From Lysobacter arenosi (GTDB lineage Bacteria > Pseudomonadota > Gammaproteobacteria > Xanthomonadales > Xanthomonadaceae): a DNA stretch of 64,000 bases. The position numbers were made by a program, and so were the translations under genes. Under the pieces are notes generated by a model. It searched no databases and was not told where the DNA came from. It worked only from the letters and a program-made list of their open reading frames with translations. The DNA is taken from assembly GCF_016613475.2 (NCBI RefSeq), contig NZ_CP071517.1, positions 2,480,001 through 2,544,000 of the forward strand, in the 5' to 3' direction. Of this stretch, positions 16,791-24,456 are shown in pieces; within the stretch, counting starts at the first letter, position 1; each line of letters starts with the position of its first letter.

Positions 16791-17216
16791 ATGGCGCTTG
16801 GCTGGCGTTACCGTCTGCTCATGTCAAATTATGTATGCCGTTATCCCGATGGTGCCGCCGGGCTTGGGTTGCTGCTTGCTCGGATTTGCTACGCATCGGC
16901 CGCGTTCGGGGTCGTAGCCATGTTGCCTCCGCCCTCCGCATTTCCTCATCTGCTGCCGTTCGCCGCTGGATGCGTGGCACTTATGCTGGTTGCGGGCCTG
17001 GCGACGCGATGGGCCGCGCTCATCCTGGGACTGGGGGCCGCCGTCGCCCTGCCGGGGTCCGGTGTGGCCCAGCAACTTTTGCTGGGGGGGCACGTGGGCG
17101 GCTGTGGCGCCATCGTCTTGATGGGTGCCGGGGCCTATTCGGTCGATGCCCTGCGCTACGGCCGGCGTGTCATCCATGTCCATACCCACACCCCTGATCG
17201 AGGGGGTGGCCAATGA
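16791..17216 (+). CDS. small integral membrane protein (DoxX-like layout)
   Basis: 141 aa from ATG 16791 (AGGG 6 nt upstream), or 131 aa from MSNYVCRYPD at 16821. Four hydrophobic segments: LGLLLARICYASAAFGVVAM, LLPFAAGCVALMLVAGLA, WAALILGLGAAVALP and the GCGAIVLMGAGAYSVDAL region; the tail is histidine-rich (HVHTHTPD). The layout resembles DoxX-type proteins, but sequence identity to that family is not certain. Divergent from the propeller kinase and likely part of its regulon. Confidence 0.6.
   Translation: MALGWRYRLLMSNYVCRYPDGAAGLGLLLARICYASAAFGVVAMLPPPSAFPHLLPFAAGCVALMLVAGLATRWAALILGLGAAVALPGSGVAQQLLLGGHVGGCGAIVLMGAGAYSVDALRYGRRVIHVHTHTPDRGGGQ
17189..17208. promoter_or_regulatory. second GATC-centred palindrome
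   Basis: CACCCC-TGATCGAG-GGGGTG overlaps the end of the membrane-protein gene and lies about 80 bp before the LysR start at 17290. It shares the CCCC-GATC-GGGG core with 16747-16766. Confidence 0.35.
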
Positions 17217-17289
17217 CCTGCACTGGGATTATGCAAGTGCGGCGTTGTCGAGATGATTGAGTGCCCCCCACTGACGCCACGAGGGTGTC

Positions 17290-18330
17290 ATGTCGACGAT
17301 CTCGCCACTCCGCGATGCAACTGACCAAAGGGATAAGCTCACCTCGCGCCTGACGACCAGCTGGGCCGGCGTCGTCGCCTTCATGACCGTTGCCAGCGAA
17401 GGAAGCTTTTCGGGGGCGGCACACCGGCTGGGCATCGGTCGCTCGGCCGTCAGCCGCAGCGTGCAGAAGCTCGAGGCGCAGCTGGACACCCGCCTGCTGT
17501 CGCGCACGACGCGCAGCACCACGATCACGCGCGAAGGCGAGCAGTTTTACGAGAACTGCCGCCACGGCGTGGAAAAACTCCTGCAGGCGCTCGAAGAAAT
17601 GCGGGAGCTGCGCGATGGCCCACCGCAGGGTGAGCTGAAGATCAGCGCCCCGCTGGGTTTTGGCCGAAAGGTGGTCGCACCGCTGCTGGCGCAGTTCAGG
17701 GCGCTCTACCCGGCCGTAGCGCTGGAACTCGTGCTGGAGGACCGTCTGGGCGATTTCGCGGCCGAGCGCATCGATGTCGCCTTCCGCGACGGCCGTCTGG
17801 AAGACAGTCAGGTCATTGCAAAACGCCTGATCCCCATGCGCATGCTCGTGTGCGCGTCCAGCGACTACGCACGGCTGCACGGCTTGCCGACGTCGATCGA
17901 GGATCTCGCCTTGCACGCCTGCATCAACCAGCGACTGCCCAGCGGTCGTTTGCAGACTTGGGACTTCAAAGTCGACGGCATCGCACGCAGCCTAACGCCC
18001 GCTTCGGCCATCGTGGTCAACGACCCATCGCTGGCGATGCAGGCGGTGCTCGAGGGCCAAGGGCTGGCGCAGTTGGCCGCCTACCAGGTCTGCGACGCCT
18101 TGCGCGCCGGCATGGCAGTGACGTGCCTAAATGGCCTCGCCCCCGACGACCGGGGGCACTACCTGTGCTACCTGTCGCGCCAGCAGTTGCCGAAGCGGAT
18201 CCGGGTGTTCATCGATTTCATGACAACCGGCATCCGAGCGCTGGATCTGGATTGCTCGCTCCTGCTCGGATCCAGGTACCCCGCCATGCCGGTTCCGAAG
18301 GCAGACCAGAGGCTGGGGGTGGCTGCTTGA
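17290..18330 (+). CDS. LysR-family transcriptional regulator
   Basis: 346 aa. HTH at about 25-85 ([56 protein letters not shown]) and effector domain 105-310. N-terminal leader of about 20 polar residues and a C-terminal tail of about 25 residues extend beyond the usual 300 aa. GAGGG is 4-5 nt before the ATG. It precedes the chloroperoxidase-like gene in the same direction with a 298-bp gap, so it may regulate that gene, though no direct evidence is visible. Confidence 0.9.
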   Translation: MSTISPLRDATDQRDKLTSRLTTSWAGVVAFMTVASEGSFSGAAHRLGIGRSAVSRSVQKLEAQLDTRLLSRTTRSTTITREGEQFYENCRHGVEKLLQALEEMRELRDGPPQGELKISAPLGFGRKVVAPLLAQFRALYPAVALELVLEDRLGDFAAERIDVAFRDGRLEDSQVIAKRLIPMRMLVCASSDYARLHGLPTSIEDLALHACINQRLPSGRLQTWDFKVDGIARSLTPASAIVVNDPSLAMQAVLEGQGLAQLAAYQVCDALRAGMAVTCLNGLAPDDRGHYLCYLSRQQLPKRIRVFIDFMTTGIRALDLDCSLLLGSRYPAMPVPKADQRLGVAA

Positions 18331-18628
18331 TCCCTCCCGCCTGATCTTCCTGCCCCAGTCGATCGCGCCCGACCGAGACCGCAGCCATTGGGTCGCACTG
18401 CAGCGCCTGCAGCAGGCGGGCGTGATCCTCACATCGTGCCTTCAAGTGTTGCTCAAGTTCCAGCGCGACTGGACGCGTCACGAAACTCAAGAGGCTCTAC
18501 GCGGCATCGTGGTCCGAGCGTCCGCGGTGCGGTCTTGTGAACTCGCTGTTGAGCGCAGCGCAACCATCAATTGCCGCGAAAGTGCCACCCTGTACTCGCG
18601 AAATACACACCCCCTTCGAGACCCCGAC

Positions 18629-19627
18629 ATGGCTTACCAGACCATTCTTCACCTCGGACCTGCCAACCGGGAACGGCGAGAGTTTCTGGCACTGGGCTTC
18701 AACGCCGCAGTGCTGGCCGCCGCCTCCTCTGTGCCCTTCGCTGCGCGTGCTTCCGCTCACTCTCCCTCCATCGACCATGGAAACCTGACCATGAGCCACG
18801 TAACCACCAAAGACGGCGTCGAAATCTTCTACAAGGACTGGGGTCCGAAGGACGGCCAACCCATCGTGTTCCACCATGGCTGGCCGCTGAGCAGCGACGA
18901 CTGGGACAACCAGGCGCTGTTCTTCGTCAGCCAGGGCTACCGCGTCATCGCGCACGACCGACGCGGCCACGGCCGGTCAGCGCAGGTGAGGGACGGCCAC
19001 GACATGGACCACTACGCTGCAGACGTCGCCGCGGTGGTTGAGCACCTGGACCTGCGCAACGCCGTGCATGTCGGCCATTCGACCGGCGGCGGTGAGGCGG
19101 CTCACTACGTCGCCCGGCACGGCCAGAAGCAGGGGCGGGTCGCAAAGCTGGTGTTGATTGGCGCGGTGCCGCCGATCATGGTCAAGACGCCGGCAAACCC
19201 GGGCGGTCTCCCGATCGAGGTATTCGACGGCTTCCGCGCGGCGCTTGCGGCCAACCGCTCGCAGTTCTACCTGGACGTTGCCAGCGGACCGTTCTACGGG
19301 TTCAACCGCCCGGGCGCCGTCGTTTCGCAGGGCGTCATCCAGAACTGGTGGCGACAGGGCATGGAGGGTGCAGCGAACGCGCACTATGAGTGCATCAAGG
19401 CCTTTTCCGAGACCGACTTCACCGAAGACCTCAAGGCGATCGCCGTGCCCACGCTGGTGATGCACGGTGACGACGATCAGGTCGTTCCCATCGCCGACTC
19501 GGCATTGCTGTCGAGCAAGCTGCTGAAGAACAGCGTCCTCAAGGTGTATCCGAAGTTCCCGCACGGCATGTGCACGACGCACGCCAATGTGATCAATCCG
19601 GACCTGTTGAAGTTCATTCGCGGCTGA
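18629..19627 (+). CDS. Tat-exported alpha/beta hydrolase, chloroperoxidase/arylesterase-like
   Basis: 332 aa. The N terminus has a twin-arginine signal: Arg16-Arg17 in [10 protein letters not shown], a hydrophobic run and ARASA cleavage site. From residue 55 it reads like a complete cofactor-free haloperoxidase/arylesterase ([19 protein letters not shown]): oxyanion [11 protein letters not shown], nucleophile Ser151 ([13 protein letters not shown]), acid in [11 protein letters not shown], His in [11 protein letters not shown]. Close relatives are usually cytoplasmic and begin at that internal Met (18791); the Tat motif argues for the longer form. Perhydrolase or ester hydrolysis is expected. 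Confidence 0.85.
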   Translation: MAYQTILHLGPANRERREFLALGFNAAVLAAASSVPFAARASAHSPSIDHGNLTMSHVTTKDGVEIFYKDWGPKDGQPIVFHHGWPLSSDDWDNQALFFVSQGYRVIAHDRRGHGRSAQVRDGHDMDHYAADVAAVVEHLDLRNAVHVGHSTGGGEAAHYVARHGQKQGRVAKLVLIGAVPPIMVKTPANPGGLPIEVFDGFRAALAANRSQFYLDVASGPFYGFNRPGAVVSQGVIQNWWRQGMEGAANAHYECIKAFSETDFTEDLKAIAVPTLVMHGDDDQVVPIADSALLSSKLLKNSVLKVYPKFPHGMCTTHANVINPDLLKFIRG

Positions 19628-19770
19628 CGGCTTCCTTGCGTGGCTGTGCGCGTGTCAAACCACCGGCTGCAGCCGGCCATCGCCCCATCGGGATGGCTCG
19701 CGAGAAACTCGACGCCCTACCTCCGTGGCTGCCCGCGGCAGCCTTCGAGTTCACCCGTACGGAGATTCAC

Positions 19771-20007
19771 ATGGACAAGATCGATCGCAGACGAACCGAC
19801 CAGCAACGCCGCCGCCTGCTCGGAGCGGGTGCGTCGGGGATTGCTGCGGCACCGCTGGGCCTTGTCAACGCAGCAGGGGGGTAGCCAGCAACGAACGCGT
19901 CGTTCGTGCACCTACACCGGGTTCGCGCAGGGATGCTGGAGGTCGCATACGTGGACAGCGGGCCGAAGAAGGGCCCGCCCGTCATTCTCCTGCACGGCTC
20001 TGGTTAG
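19771..20007 (+). pseudogene. remnant of an exported alpha/beta hydrolase
   Basis: An ATG at 19771 opens MDKIDRRRTDQQRRRLLGAG, a Tat-like N terminus, but meets TAG at 19882-19884. The same frame continues with TNASFVHLHRVRAGMLEVAY and GPPVILLHG, the conserved N-terminal strands of an alpha/beta hydrolase up to the oxyanion loop, then ends at TAG 20005-20007. The catalytic core is absent; the next 35 bp lead into nrdJb. So an internal stop plus a large 3' deletion. Confidence 0.6.
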
Positions 20008-20042
20008 CAGTGCCTATGGCACGCTCAGCCCTAACTCTCAGC

Positions 20043-20828
20043 TCAACCGCACTTGCTGTACCCGCAGTTCAAGCACGTCGCGCAGCCATCCATGATCACG
20101 ACGGCCTTGGTATTGCACTTGTGGCACATCGTCGCGCTGGGCGGGAAACTGGCGCCCTCGCCGGTCACTTCGACGTCCTCGCTGCGCGGGGTGTCGCTGA
20201 TTCGCGGCTCCGGGAACAACTCGCCGTGGCTTACGTCAGAGTTTTTTTTTGACAGCTGGTTGTACGCAGCACGCTTCTCGGCGATCAGGGCGCGCTGGGC
20301 GTCGCTCATCTCCGGGTCGTGCATCAGGCCGATCGACTTGAGATGGTCCTCGACGATGCTGCCCAGTTCTGCCACCAGCGACGGCATGTAGACGCCGCCG
20401 GCCTTGAAGTAGCCGCCCTTCGGGTCGAACACGGCCTTCATCTCGTCGACCAGGAAGGTGACGTCGCCGCCCTTGCGGAACACGGCGGACATGATGCGGG
20501 TCAGCGCGACGATCCACTGGAAGTGGTCCATGTTCTTCGAGTTGATGAAGATCTCGAAGGGACGGCGCAGCTCGTGCTCGGTGCCGGCGTTGAGGACGAT
20601 GTCGTTGATCGTCACGTACAGCGCGTGCTCGAACAGGGGCGATTTGATCTTGTAGGTGGAGCCGATCAGGATCTCGGGGCGCTCGATGCGCTCGTGCATC
20701 TGGATGACGTCGGCCGTCGGCAGCGATTCGACCGCGGCGACGGGCGCGGGACGCGCAGCCTCTTTCGCCTTGTCTTCCGGGGTGACGACGCTGTAGCCCT
20801 TGATTTTCTTGTCGATCTTGACGGCCAT
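20043..20828 (-). CDS. nrdJb: ribonucleotide reductase class II C-terminal subunit (NrdJb, TSCPD)
   Basis: 261 aa. Residues 45-190 (RPEILIGSTYKIKSPLFEHA, NSKNMDHFQWIVALTRI, GGYFKAGGVYMPSLVAELG) form the TSCPD-type domain that completes the class II reductase barrel region. The end has a redox/zinc-type cysteine cluster (MCHKCNTK, CATCLNCGYSKCG) matching the C-terminal thiol relay of B12-dependent reductases. The catalytic subunit NrdJa is at 21750-23903; split NrdJa/NrdJb enzymes are known in Pseudomonas. An A9 tract lies in the linker (SKKNSD) just before the tail. Reduces ribonucleotides in the cytoplasm with adenosylcobalamin. Confidence 0.88.
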   Translation of the reverse strand: MAVKIDKKIKGYSVVTPEDKAKEAARPAPVAAVESLPTADVIQMHERIERPEILIGSTYKIKSPLFEHALYVTINDIVLNAGTEHELRRPFEIFINSKNMDHFQWIVALTRIMSAVFRKGGDVTFLVDEMKAVFDPKGGYFKAGGVYMPSLVAELGSIVEDHLKSIGLMHDPEMSDAQRALIAEKRAAYNQLSKKNSDVSHGELFPEPRISDTPRSEDVEVTGEGASFPPSATMCHKCNTKAVVIMDGCATCLNCGYSKCG

Positions 20829-20879
20829 GAACCCGCTCCTGGTGCGGTAATGCTGATCTAGTTATGTGTTGCTTAAGGC

Positions 20880-20908
20880 GGTCGCCGCGCCGCTGGGACG
20901 CGGCGACC
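20880..20908 (-). terminator. strong hairpin between the H1-like gene and nrdJb
   Basis: GGTCGCCGCG (20880-20889) pairs perfectly with CGCGGCGACC (20899-20908), 9-nt loop, just after the H1-like stop. No T run follows, so it may be a processing or partial termination site that separates nrdJb expression from the upstream gene. Confidence 0.45.
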
Positions 20909-20919
20909 AATCGGGGCAC

Positions 20920-21465
20920 TTACTTCCTGGCAGCTTTCTTCGCAACCTTCTTGGCGGGTCGCTTGGCTGCCTTCTTCGCCGCCTTCTTGGCAACGGCCTT
21001 CTTGGCCGGCGCCTTCTTCACAGCTTTCTTGGCGGCTGATTTCTTCGCGACCTTCTTCGTCGCAGTCTTCTTGGTGGCCTTCTTCGCGGCCTTCTTCACG
21101 GCCTTCTTGGCAACCTTCTTCGTTGCCTTCTTCGCCGTCTTCTTTGCCGCAGCCTTCTTCACCGCCTTCTTCGCGGTCTTCTTGGTTGCAGCCTTCTTGG
21201 TCGCCTTCTTGGCCGTCTTCTTGCCGGCCTTCGCCCTCAGCGACGAAGCTTCCTTCTTGGCCTTGGCGCTGGCAGCGGCGAGCTTCTTCTTGGCGGTGCC
21301 TACCGCCTTCTTGGCGGCCTTGCGTGCCTTCTTGGCGGTGGTCTTGACCGACGCCACCGCTTCCTCGGCACGGTGCATCACCGCGCTGGAAATGTTGGAT
21401 GCGGTTTCTTTCACGTTATCGGCGGCCTGCGACAGGGTCGCCGTCACTCCGTTGCCATTGCTCAT
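20920..21465 (-). CDS. histone H1-like Lys/Ala-repeat protein
   Basis: 181 aa, extremely basic. Residues 1-45 are mixed (TLSQAADNVKETASNISSAV), the remainder is a run of AKKA, VKKA, TKKA and similar units of 4-5 residues, ending in KKVAKKAARK. This is the pattern of bacterial H1-like/AlgP-type nucleoid proteins that bind DNA through lysine-rich tails. The codon repeats make the DNA itself tandemly repetitive. It lies between nrdJa and nrdJb in the same direction, an odd neighbour for a metabolic operon. Confidence 0.88.
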   Translation of the reverse strand: MSNGNGVTATLSQAADNVKETASNISSAVMHRAEEAVASVKTTAKKARKAAKKAVGTAKKKLAAASAKAKKEASSLRAKAGKKTAKKATKKAATKKTAKKAVKKAAAKKTAKKATKKVAKKAVKKAAKKATKKTATKKVAKKSAAKKAVKKAPAKKAVAKKAAKKAAKRPAKKVAKKAARK

Positions 21466-21749
21466 GTGCCCTCCTGACGGGCGTCAAAACTGGTTGGCCT
21501 GGTGCGGTAATCGGGGTGTTGCAAGGGCGATGCTATACCTGCTGCAGCTGCATGACACGATGAATGCGTCGCGCACCTGGGCCGCGTACATGAACGCGGA
21601 ACCGGCCCGGTTTCCGCGTGGAGGCGTCGAAGCCGCCTCCTGCCTGTTGCCGCTGCTACTTCGAAAGTGCGAGGGGAACCTGCTTCCCCCGGGTGCCATG
21701 TTTCCTTGACGCCTGAAAGCAGGCCCCTCGCAGCGCTCGATGCCAGCGC
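21466..21749. other. 284-bp gap between nrdJa and the H1-like gene
   Basis: No open frame with support. It probably carries the promoter of the H1-like gene on the minus strand, but no confident hexamers were identified. Confidence 0.4.
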
Positions 21750-23903
21750 TTAGAACTTGCCGTAATACCCTTCCTTCAAGGCATCGAACAGGTTGGCGGC
21801 GGTGTGCATCTCGCCGTCGTACTCGATCTGTTCGTTGCCCTTGACCTCCAGCACGCTGCCGTCTTCCAGCTCGAAACGGTAGGTCGTGTTCTCCAGGTCG
21901 GCTTCCTTGACCAGCACGCCCTGGAAGGCGGCCGGGTTGAAGCGGAACGTGGTGCAGCCCTTCAGGCCCTGCTGGTGGGCGTAACGGTAGATGTCCTTGA
22001 ACTGCTCGTACGGGTAGTCGGTCGGGACATTGGCGGTCTTTGAGATCGAGCTGTCGACCCACTTCTGCGCCGCGGCCTGCACGTCGACGTGCTCCTTGGG
22101 CGAGATGTCGTCGGCGGAGATGAAGTACTCCGGCAGCCTGGCGTGCTCCTCGTCGGAGAACGGCATGGCCTTGGCGTTGACCAGCTCGCGGTAGGCCAGC
22201 AGCTCGTAGGAGTAGACGTCGACCTTTTCCTTCGACTTCTTGCCTTCGCGGATCACGTTGCGGCTGTAGTGGTGCGCGAACGACGGCTCGATGCCGTTGG
22301 AGGCGTTGTTGGCCAGGCTCAGCGAGATCGTGCCGGTCGGCGCGATCGAGCTGTGGTGGGTGAAGCGCGCGCCGGTCTCGGCCAGCTCGTCCACCAGCTC
22401 CGGTGCCACCGAGGCGACGCGCTGCATGTAGCGGCTGTAGCGGGCGTGCAGGACGCGGCCCGGGATGTCCTGGCCGATCTTCCAGCCGTCCTTCACCATC
22501 TCCGGACGCTTGCGCAGCATCTCGGCGTCGACGGCGAACAGCTCGTCCATGATCGGCGCGGCGCCCTTTTCCTTCGCCAGCGCCAGGCCCATTTCCCAAC
22601 CGGCCACGGCCATCTCGCGGGAGATGCGCTCGGTGAACTCGCACGACTCCTTGCTGCCGTACTTCATGCGCAGCATGGTCACGGTGCTGCCCAGGCCGAG
22701 GAAGCCCATGCCGTGGCGGCGCTTGCGCATGATCTCGTTGCGCTGCTGCTCCAGCGGCAGGCCGTTGACCTCGACCACGTTGTCGAGCATGCGGGTGAAC
22801 ACGCGCACGACTTCCTTGTATTCCTCCCAGTCGAAGGAGGCCTGGTCGGTAAACGGGTCGCGCACGAACTTGGTCAGGTTGACCGAGCCCAGCAGGCAGG
22901 CGCCGTAGGCCGGCAGCGGCTGCTCGCCGCAGGGGTTGGTCGCGCGGATGTTCTCGCACCACCAGTTGTTGTTCATCTCGTTGACGCGGTCGATGAGGAT
23001 GAAACCGGGCTCGGCGTAGTCATACGTCGAGACCATGATCATGTCCCACAGGTGACGGGCACGGATGTGGCCGTAAATCTTGCAGGCCACCAGGCCGTCG
23101 TCGCGCACGATGTAGTTGCGGTGGGTCGGCCACTCGCGCCACACGACCTGGGTCGCGTCGTCGAGGTTGATGTCGCCCTTTTCCTTCATGTTGACCGGGA
23201 ACACCAGCGGCCAGTCGGCGTCGGTGTCGACGGCCTCCATGAAGCCATCGGTGATCAGCAGCGACAGGTTGAACTGGCGCAGGCGGCCGTCTTCGCGCTT
23301 GGCGCGGATGAAGTCCTTCACGTCCGGATGGGAGACGTCGAACGTGCCCATCTGCGCGCCGCGACGGCCACCGGCCGAGGACACGGTGAAGCACATCTTG
23401 TCGTAGATATCCATGAAGGACATCGGACCGGAGGTGTAGGCGCCGGCGCCGGCGACGAACGCGCCGCGCGGACGCAGCGTCGAGAACTCATAGCCGATGC
23501 CGCAGCCAGCCTTCAGGGTCAGGCCCGCTTCGTGGACCTTCTCCAGGATGCCGTCCATCGAATCCTCGATGGTGCCCGAGACGGTGCAGTTGATGGTCGA
23601 GGTGGCCGGCTTGTGCTCCAGGGCACCGGCGTTGGAGGTGATGCGGCCGGCGGGAATGGCCCCGCGGCGCAGCGCCCACACGAAACGCTCGTTCCAGTAC
23701 TGCTGCTTCTCGGCGTTGGGCTCGGCTTCGGCCAAGGCCTTGGCAACGCGCTGGTAGGTGGCGTCGATGTCGGAATCGACGGCCTTCCCCGTCTTGGTCT
23801 TCAGCCGGTACTTCTTGTCCCAGATGTCCTGGGAAGCGGGCTGCATGGGAATCTCCCTGTCAGCCGCGGCCGCCTTGACCGCCTCGAGGCGCACTGTGCT
23901 CAT
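21750..23903 (-). CDS. nrdJa: adenosylcobalamin-dependent ribonucleotide reductase catalytic subunit (NrdJa)
   Basis: 717 aa. Class II reductase core: TSTINCTVSGT (first redox Cys), AGCGIGYEFSTLRPRGA, SAGGRRGAQMGTFDVSHPD, and the active-site loop NPCGEQPLPAYGACLLGSVNL with the thiyl Cys and Glu. Then HGMGFLGLGS, APTGTISL, GLKGCTTFRFN near the end. The C-terminal redox tail is missing, supplied by NrdJb. Start at ATG 23903, with AGGA at proper spacing. It makes deoxyribonucleotides without oxygen-dependent radical chemistry. A promoter and NrdR-box-like palindrome lie about 260-320 bp upstream. Confidence 0.93.
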   Translation of the reverse strand: MSTVRLEAVKAAAADREIPMQPASQDIWDKKYRLKTKTGKAVDSDIDATYQRVAKALAEAEPNAEKQQYWNERFVWALRRGAIPAGRITSNAGALEHKPATSTINCTVSGTIEDSMDGILEKVHEAGLTLKAGCGIGYEFSTLRPRGAFVAGAGAYTSGPMSFMDIYDKMCFTVSSAGGRRGAQMGTFDVSHPDVKDFIRAKREDGRLRQFNLSLLITDGFMEAVDTDADWPLVFPVNMKEKGDINLDDATQVVWREWPTHRNYIVRDDGLVACKIYGHIRARHLWDMIMVSTYDYAEPGFILIDRVNEMNNNWWCENIRATNPCGEQPLPAYGACLLGSVNLTKFVRDPFTDQASFDWEEYKEVVRVFTRMLDNVVEVNGLPLEQQRNEIMRKRRHGMGFLGLGSTVTMLRMKYGSKESCEFTERISREMAVAGWEMGLALAKEKGAAPIMDELFAVDAEMLRKRPEMVKDGWKIGQDIPGRVLHARYSRYMQRVASVAPELVDELAETGARFTHHSSIAPTGTISLSLANNASNGIEPSFAHHYSRNVIREGKKSKEKVDVYSYELLAYRELVNAKAMPFSDEEHARLPEYFISADDISPKEHVDVQAAAQKWVDSSISKTANVPTDYPYEQFKDIYRYAHQQGLKGCTTFRFNPAAFQGVLVKEADLENTTYRFELEDGSVLEVKGNEQIEYDGEMHTAANLFDALKEGYYGKF

Positions 23904-24161
23904 GCCTGTCCTTTCTCCTCGTTCTGGCAACGGATCGGGACCGCTGCCGGTGGATTCTTATATTGGTTGCCGCTCTGCCACTGGCGACTAAACAGCCGCC
24001 GACGGCGATGCCCGCGACCGGTCTTGCACGTCCGCGAAGCATTGGTTTTGGTTCGAATTAGGGCTCATCTTGCTCCCGTTCCGCGCCATCCCCCGAGGAC
24101 GCTCACAGTACCGCAACTCCAAGCCGGAAAACCCTGACTTTGGGCTACCGTCGCCTGCAAA

Positions 24162-24177
24162 CCACTACATGTAGTGG
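24162..24177. promoter_or_regulatory. NrdR-box-like palindrome upstream of nrdJa
   Basis: CCACTACATGTAGTGG is a perfect 16-bp palindrome that fits the core of the NrdR box consensus (acaCwAtATaTwGtgt). It lies 16 bp downstream of the -10 at 24193-24198 (minus strand), where a repressor would block early transcription. Only one box was seen; NrdR sites often come in pairs. Confidence 0.6.
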
Positions 24178-24192
24178 CAGAGGCGAGGGTTC

Positions 24193-24221
24193 AAGCTAAA
24201 CCCGGTCCTGGATTTAGTCAA
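24193..24221 (-). promoter_or_regulatory. sigma70-like promoter for nrdJa
   Basis: Minus strand -35 TTGACT (24221-24216) and -10 TAGCTT (24198-24193) with a 17-bp spacer. The transcript would have a leader of about 285 nt before the nrdJa ATG; no cobalamin riboswitch was recognised in it. Confidence 0.55.
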
Positions 24222-24456
24222 CGCTTTTTTGATCGCAGTCTCAATTCGTGACGAACGTCGGCGACGCACTGCGGCAGGTGCACTTGCAGGGCGCGCCAGG
24301 GTGCGCGATCGCCGCTGCAGGGGGCTGCGCAGACCGCCTCGATTGCGGAAACTGGCCCGGAAACTTCATGGCCTATTTAGTGGTCTTGCCAGACACTGGC
24401 GCCGTTCAGCTGCATTTGCGGCGGACGCCACCCTCCCCTCCAGCCAGAACGACGCG

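Noticed and set aside
18422..18628. N-terminal extension of the chloroperoxidase-like gene
   Set aside because: The upstream part has no ribosome site and would bury the Tat signal.
22089..24137. 682-codon open frame antisense to nrdJa
   Set aside because: Opposite strand shadow of a well supported gene.
23904..24220. Cobalamin riboswitch before nrdJa
   Set aside because: A GCCACTG-like string occurs but on the wrong strand and no B12 box (AGYCMGGA) or core was recognised in the leader.
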